Source of the DNA: Pseudomonas sp. Irchel 3A7
GTDB taxonomy: Bacteria; Pseudomonadota; Gammaproteobacteria; Pseudomonadales; Pseudomonadaceae
Assembly (NCBI RefSeq): GCF_900187565.1
Contig: NZ_FYED01000004.1
Span: 372,001-436,000, forward strand
Direction: 5' to 3'
Length of the DNA stretch: 64,000 bases
Below are positions 60,534-64,000 of the stretch, in pieces (positions within the stretch are counted from its first letter, which is position 1; each line of letters opens with the position of its first letter). The translations under genes were made by a program, and so were the position numbers. The notes under the pieces are model-generated. The model saw only the letters and a list, made by a program, of their open reading frames with translations, had not been told where the DNA came from and made no database searches.

Positions 60534-61370
60534 ATGCTACAAGTTGCCAATTCTTACGGTAAGCACATTCAGGTCAATGGCACGACGCTATGGGTTGAAG
60601 ACACGGGCGAAGCTGACCTGCCCGTCGTGCTTTGCCTTCATTCCTGCTTTCTCGATGGGTCCATGTTTGACGGCCTGGTCCAGGCCGCCGAGGGCAAGTT
60701 CCGGGTCATACGGCCCGATTTCAGAGGCCAGGGGGGAAGCGCCCTGGACGATGTCGACATCATCACCATGGATCAGTGCGCGGACGACATGGAAGCCCTG
60801 ATCGAAAAGATGGAGCTCAGCTCGATCAATGTCATGGCTCAATCCATGGGTGGAGATGTGGCGTTCAGGCTCATTGCCAGACGCCAGGCGCTTTTCCGCT
60901 CATTGGTGGTGGCAGGCTCTTCGGCCTGCGGCGAGCCGCCCGAGCAAGGCGCGCGATTTGCGCAATGGGTGGTCGACGCGGGGGAGCAGGGTTTCGTCGG
61001 TGAAATCCTCGACATGACAATGGAAGTGATGTTTGGCAAGACCACTCGCCACAACCCTGAAAAACAAGAACTGGTGGCCTACTGGCGCGATCGAATCCAG
61101 GCGTTGCCAAAAACGCTGCGCCCGGCGATGAAAGGGGTCATGCATCGTGAAAGCTCAGTGGCGCTGTTGGCATCGATCACCATTCCGGTGCTGATCATCA
61201 ATGGCGAAGAGGACATGCCGCGACCGCCTGCGTGGTCCGATGAGATGAAGCGAGAATTGCCGAATTCGAAACTGATCCGACTCAGCAAGATAGGGCACAG
61301 TCCGACCCTGGAGGCGCCCGAGCAGGTGCTTCCGGCGATTATCGACTTCTTTTCAGATCCCCGCGTGTAG
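60534..61370 (+). CDS. Alpha/beta hydrolase
   Basis: A 278-residue alpha/beta-hydrolase-fold enzyme. The nucleophile elbow reads A-Q-S-M-G in NVMAQSMGGD (Ala in place of the usual first Gly), the acid is likely Asp in IINGEEDMPRP and the base His in IGHSPTLEAPE. The N-terminal oxyanion loop is LCLHSCFLDGS rather than the common HGxx. ATG 60534 has AGGAG seven bases ahead, so the longer frame from 60471 is rejected. Esters, C-C bonds or lactones are all possible substrates; the neighbouring dioxygenase-like cupin suggests an aromatic-derived one. Confidence 0.85.
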   Translation: MLQVANSYGKHIQVNGTTLWVEDTGEADLPVVLCLHSCFLDGSMFDGLVQAAEGKFRVIRPDFRGQGGSALDDVDIITMDQCADDMEALIEKMELSSINVMAQSMGGDVAFRLIARRQALFRSLVVAGSSACGEPPEQGARFAQWVVDAGEQGFVGEILDMTMEVMFGKTTRHNPEKQELVAYWRDRIQALPKTLRPAMKGVMHRESSVALLASITIPVLIINGEEDMPRPPAWSDEMKRELPNSKLIRLSKIGHSPTLEAPEQVLPAIIDFFSDPRV

Positions 61371-61374
61371 GCGC

Positions 61375-61522
61375 CTGCTCGCGATGGGCGCCAACGAAGA
61401 CGCGTAGTGCCTGATACCCCGCGTTGCCCGGACGTCCTTCGCGAGCAGGCTCGCTCCCACAGGGGATCTGTGTGGCTCATGGCATTTGTGTCTCACCACC
61501 GTCCATTGTGGGAGCGAGCCTC
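61375..61522. repeat. Degenerate REP pair plus half REP
   Basis: A partial forward core (GCGCCTGCTCGCGATGG, 61371-61387) and an inverted full core (61438-61461), then a truncated forward core at 61507-61520. The gap contains no gene. Confidence 0.8.
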
Positions 61523-61528
61523 AACTCA

Positions 61529-61555
61529 GGCGCCCGCACTTTGCGGGCGTTTTTA
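61529..61555 (+). terminator. Rho-independent terminator
   Basis: GGCGCCCGC-actt-TGCGGGCG followed by a T-rich run, about 160 bases past the hydrolase gene. Confidence 0.85.
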
Positions 61556-61609
61556 TTTGTCATCTCGCCTGACGGCGCTTCGTTTCCTGTGACCGGGCGT
61601 CACATCTGG

Positions 61610-61617
61610 TGTGCACA
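61610..61617. promoter_or_regulatory. TGTGCACA palindrome upstream of the cupin gene
   Basis: A perfect 8-bp palindrome whose half TGTGCA recurs in the larger inverted repeat at 63264-63291 ahead of the SDR gene. Possibly bound by the LysR protein encoded between them. Confidence 0.3.
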
Positions 61618-61723
61618 GGCAGCTGTATTCACCGTGGGATCACTCCCATAACCTTTCATTCAAGCGAAGCATGGGCGTGATTGTTGCGCTGTTGATTCTG
61701 GAAAAAAACCGAGAGGCCAAGAA

Positions 61724-62260
61724 ATGAATAGTCCCGTAAAACCTGATGAACTGGCGATTGCCTACCAGTTGCCGCAAGTCCCATTCATGACCCCGGACAT
61801 GGTTCACCCCGGCGTAATGACCCAATGGCTGGAAGATGACGAATTATGGGTTCCGGTAACCAAAACGGTTTCGTTCAAGCCGCTTCTACTCAATACCAGT
61901 GGCGGGTACTACATTAACCTTCTGCGTGTGCGCCAGGCCGGTGTTCTTTCTCGTCACCGCCACACCGGTGGTGTTCATGCGATCGTGCTCAAGGGCCGTT
62001 GGTATTACCTGGAGCATGACTGGATCGCTGAAGAAGGCTCTTTTGCGTACGAGCCTCCAGGTGAGACACACACGCTGTTCGTACCTGAAGACGTTGAGGA
62101 AATGATTACCTGGTTTCACGTTCAAGGTGGCTACACCTACGTCGACCCTCAAGGCGTTGCGGTAGGTTACGAAGACGTTTTTACCAAGCTTGAAAGTGCC
62201 CGTGCTCATTACAAGTCCCTGGGGTTGCCGGACGATTACATTGAGCAGTTCATCCGCTGA
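61724..62260 (+). CDS. Cupin, 2,4'-dihydroxyacetophenone dioxygenase (DAD) family
   Basis: A 178-residue cupin. The opening PFMTPDMVHPGVMTQWLEDDELWVP and the metal region SRHRHTGGVHAIVLKGRWYY (two His, then a Glu or His) with a further His in PPGETHTL match the DAD family, small iron enzymes that cleave the side chain of 2,4'-dihydroxyacetophenone to 4-hydroxybenzoate and formate. Length and layout agree. Whether this copy uses that substrate is unknown, but the neighbouring MFS, hydrolase and SDR fit a small aromatic pathway. GAGG precedes ATG 61724. Confidence 0.82.
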   Translation: MNSPVKPDELAIAYQLPQVPFMTPDMVHPGVMTQWLEDDELWVPVTKTVSFKPLLLNTSGGYYINLLRVRQAGVLSRHRHTGGVHAIVLKGRWYYLEHDWIAEEGSFAYEPPGETHTLFVPEDVEEMITWFHVQGGYTYVDPQGVAVGYEDVFTKLESARAHYKSLGLPDDYIEQFIR

Positions 62261-62282
62261 CCACTCGACGCCAGGATAGGGA

Positions 62283-63188
62283 ATGGACAACTACTCACAG
62301 CTTCTCGCGTTCATATGGTCGACCGAGTGTGGCAGTTTCTCGGCGGCTGCCCGGGTCCACAACATCACCCCGTCGGCCGTGAGCAAGTTGATCAGCCGAT
62401 TGGAGGATCGGCTGCAGGTCAGGCTTTTCCAGAGGGGCTCGCGCGTTCTGACGCTGACCGAGGAGGGGGCCGCTTACCTGCGCAGTGCCAAGGCCGTTGT
62501 CGAAGCGATGAACGAGGCTGATTCTTTGGCTGAAGGTCTGCCCTCAAGAGTCAGCGGTACCCTTCGCATCCATACCATGACCACCTTTGCCAAGCACCAG
62601 ATTGTCCCTTGGCTGGCGGAGTTCCTGGATTTGTACCCGTCGATGGATGTGGAAATTCAGTTAGGGGCGCAGTTTGTGGACCACTTTGAACAGGGGCTCG
62701 ATATAGCAATCCACAGTGGCGTGCTGCCGAGTTCTTCACGCATCGCCAAGCGAATCGGCGAGTGTGAGTGGTTGATTTGCGCCTCGCCCGCTTACCTGGC
62801 TGAGCATGGTACGCCCGCGGTTCCGGCTGACCTTTTGAACCACCGCTGTTTCAACTTCAGTTTCGTGAGCCCCTGGAGCAAATGGGTATTCGTCCAGGAC
62901 GGCGAAGGGGTTTCGGTGCCGGTAACGCCCAGTGCATCGTTCACTCAAGGCGATCTGCTACGGGATATGGCGCTATCGGGGGCGGGGGTGGTCAAGCTGG
63001 CCGACTTCCATATCGGACCGGACGTCAGAGCAGGAACATTGGTACCCCTGTTGGAGGACTTCAAGTCGGGGATCGTTGAGCCGGTCTATTTGTTGTACTC
63101 GGACAGAAGACATCTCAGCCCACGCATTCGGGTGTTCATTGAGTTCTTCCAGGACAAGTGGCAGCAGAACCCCTGGAAGGTCACGTGA
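62283..63188 (+). CDS. LysR-family regulator
   Basis: A 301-residue LysR protein: winged helix YSQLLAFIWSTECGSFSAAARVHNITPSAVSKLISRLEDRLQVRLFQRGSRVLTLTEEG at about 3-62, effector domain from about 90 (LRIHTMTTFAKHQIVPWLAEFLDLYPSMDVEIQ, SHRIA-type GECEWLICASPAYL, GAGVVKLADFHIG). It resembles the large DhcR/CrgA-like branch. It sits between the cupin (22-base gap) and the SDR gene (152-base gap), all in one direction, and likely controls both through TGTGCA-containing sites. Confidence 0.9.
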   Translation: MDNYSQLLAFIWSTECGSFSAAARVHNITPSAVSKLISRLEDRLQVRLFQRGSRVLTLTEEGAAYLRSAKAVVEAMNEADSLAEGLPSRVSGTLRIHTMTTFAKHQIVPWLAEFLDLYPSMDVEIQLGAQFVDHFEQGLDIAIHSGVLPSSSRIAKRIGECEWLICASPAYLAEHGTPAVPADLLNHRCFNFSFVSPWSKWVFVQDGEGVSVPVTPSASFTQGDLLRDMALSGAGVVKLADFHIGPDVRAGTLVPLLEDFKSGIVEPVYLLYSDRRHLSPRIRVFIEFFQDKWQQNPWKVT

Positions 63189-63263
63189 AGCACCGCCATC
63201 TTTACCGCGATTGACCACGTTTAACCGTCTGCAGGACCCCGCCGGCGCTACTGTGCCGGTGCT

Positions 63264-63291
63264 GATGTGCATCGAACCTTTCCTGCACATC
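63264..63291. promoter_or_regulatory. Inverted repeat upstream of the SDR gene
   Basis: GATGTGCA (63264-63271), 12 bases, TGCACATC (63284-63291): perfect 8-bp arms, a good LysR-type binding site, 49 bases before the SDR start codon. Confidence 0.55.
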
Positions 63292-63340
63292 GAGCCCCCG
63301 GGATTTCCCACAACGCGAGATAAACAGAAGGTTTCACGTC

Positions 63341-64000
63341 ATGAGATTGAAAAACAAAGTGGTGTTGGTCACTGGAGCGGCGAGCGGTATCGGTTACGCC
63401 GTCACGCAACTGTTCGCCAAGGAAGGGGCGACGGTGTTTGCCAGTGATATTGCCGATCCTGAAACCGCCTATAGCGAGGGTGTCGAGGCCCTGAAGCTCG
63501 ACGTCACGAGCGAAGAGGACTGGTCGTCAGCAGTCGCTGCGATCATCGACAAGCAGGGTCGTCTGGATGTGCTGATCAACAATGCCGGGATCATTGCCTA
63601 CGAATCCCTGGATGAGCTGGAAATGAAAGAATGGCTGCAGATGATCGCGGTTGACCAGACGGGCGTCTTCCTCGGAATGCGCGAGGCAGTTCGGGTGATG
63701 CGCCAGCAGGGAGCGGGGTCAATCGTCAATATCTCGTCGATCTGGGGCAGCGCGGCCGTTGCCGGTGCCCACGCCTACCACGCCGTCAAAGGTGCGGTAC
63801 GAAACATGTCGAAAAACGCTGCGATGACTTATGCCACCCAAGGGATCCGGGTCAACTCGGTGCATCCCGGTTTTATCGACACGCCGCTTACCCAGGCGCA
63901 AGCAGCGGATCTTAACGACCAGGTCATCGATTCGACGCCGATGAAACGAGCGGGTAAACCGATCGAGATCGCCTACGGCTGCCTGTATCTGGCCAGCGAC
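63341..64000 (+). CDS. Short-chain dehydrogenase/reductase (3' end beyond window)
   Basis: The first 220 residues of a classical SDR, cut by the window end with no stop reached. The N-terminal cofactor motif TGAASGIG (11-18), the NNAG motif (near 84), the catalytic Ser in NISSIWGS and the Tyr/Lys in AYHAVKGA (YxxxK) are all present, followed by RVNSVHPGFIDTPL. An acidic Asp after the second strand (FASDIAD) favours NAD over NADP. GAAGG lies about ten bases before ATG 63341. About 30 residues are missing. It should oxidise or reduce a hydroxyl/keto group in the neighbouring pathway. Confidence 0.88.
   Translation, partial: MRLKNKVVLVTGAASGIGYAVTQLFAKEGATVFASDIADPETAYSEGVEALKLDVTSEEDWSSAVAAIIDKQGRLDVLINNAGIIAYESLDELEMKEWLQMIAVDQTGVFLGMREAVRVMRQQGAGSIVNISSIWGSAAVAGAHAYHAVKGAVRNMSKNAAMTYATQGIRVNSVHPGFIDTPLTQAQAADLNDQVIDSTPMKRAGKPIEIAYGCLYLASD

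Noticed and set aside
61501..61522. Complete REP pair at 61.5 kb
   Set aside because: Only a truncated forward half is present, interrupted by the start of a terminator.

Overview
The window comes from a fluorescent-group Pseudomonas chromosome. Three things point there: GC-rich coding DNA, very many REP/REPIN-type inverted repeats (core GAGCGAGCCTGCTCGCGA and a GGCGAGGGAGCTTGCTCCC variant), and recognisable Pseudomonas genes such as mexEF-oprN, an OprD porin, cstA and an OsmE lipoprotein. No rRNA, tRNA, CRISPR array, prophage or intact transposase was seen.

Layout. 1-4.5 kb holds small housekeeping and stress genes (Nudix hydrolase, OsmE, small hypotheticals, a small lipoprotein) and a divergent Rrf2 regulator / NADH-dehydrogenase-like flavoprotein pair. 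4.8-8.1 kb is a polyamine-type (Puu/Pau-like) cluster: amine oxidase, XRE-cupin regulator and glutamine-synthetase-like ligase, with promoter and operator repeats in front. 8.2-9.8 kb has a possible very short RNA or attenuated leader, a molbindin and a sulfonate-type substrate-binding protein. 9.85-10.2 kb encodes a secreted protein made almost wholly of 13-residue DRL repeats. 10.4-15.1 kb is a Cache-domain two-component system divergent from cstA plus its YbdD/YjiX partner. A chemoreceptor follows at 15.2-16.8 kb.

17.2-33.0 kb is the main accessory block. About 15 genes, all on the minus strand, combine two FCD-GntR regulators, DctA, a 42-residue membrane peptide, an OprD porin, an exported PPC-domain protein, an NADP aldehyde dehydrogenase, two tandem amidohydrolases, an FlK-type thioesterase, a TRAP transporter (fused DctQM plus a Tat-exported DctP), a CaiB CoA-transferase, an unusual crotonase and an iron-type alcohol dehydrogenase. 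A divergent LysR gene borders it. It reads as an uncharacterised carboxylate import and CoA-dependent catabolic pathway, and I could not assign the substrate.

34-42 kb is mixed: an orphan 2OG-Fe(II)-oxygenase-like protein, a diguanylate cyclase, an aldehyde dehydrogenase/isochorismatase pair with a divergent HxlR regulator, a second small lipoprotein related to the one near 2 kb, and a dCache chemoreceptor. 42.4-47.1 kb is a LacI-controlled sugar cluster (Gfo/Idh/MocA oxidoreductase, sugar isomerase, nucleoside-type MFS) with a clear promoter and a perfect 18-bp palindromic operator. 47.1-47.8 kb is a long imperfect inverted repeat belonging to a dispersed family, with a shorter relative near 4.5 kb. 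47.8-54.7 kb is mexEF-oprN preceded by a TetR gene and a truncated MexT-like LysR gene; the two intergenic regions share a probable TetR operator. 54.76-55.88 kb is a tandem array of eight in-phase 146-bp REP units.

56.1-64 kb holds a STAND-type regulator, then an MFS transporter, an alpha/beta hydrolase, a cupin of the 2,4'-dihydroxyacetophenone dioxygenase family, a LysR regulator and an SDR dehydrogenase cut by the window end. This is probably another small-molecule (perhaps aromatic ketone) catabolic cluster that continues past the right edge.
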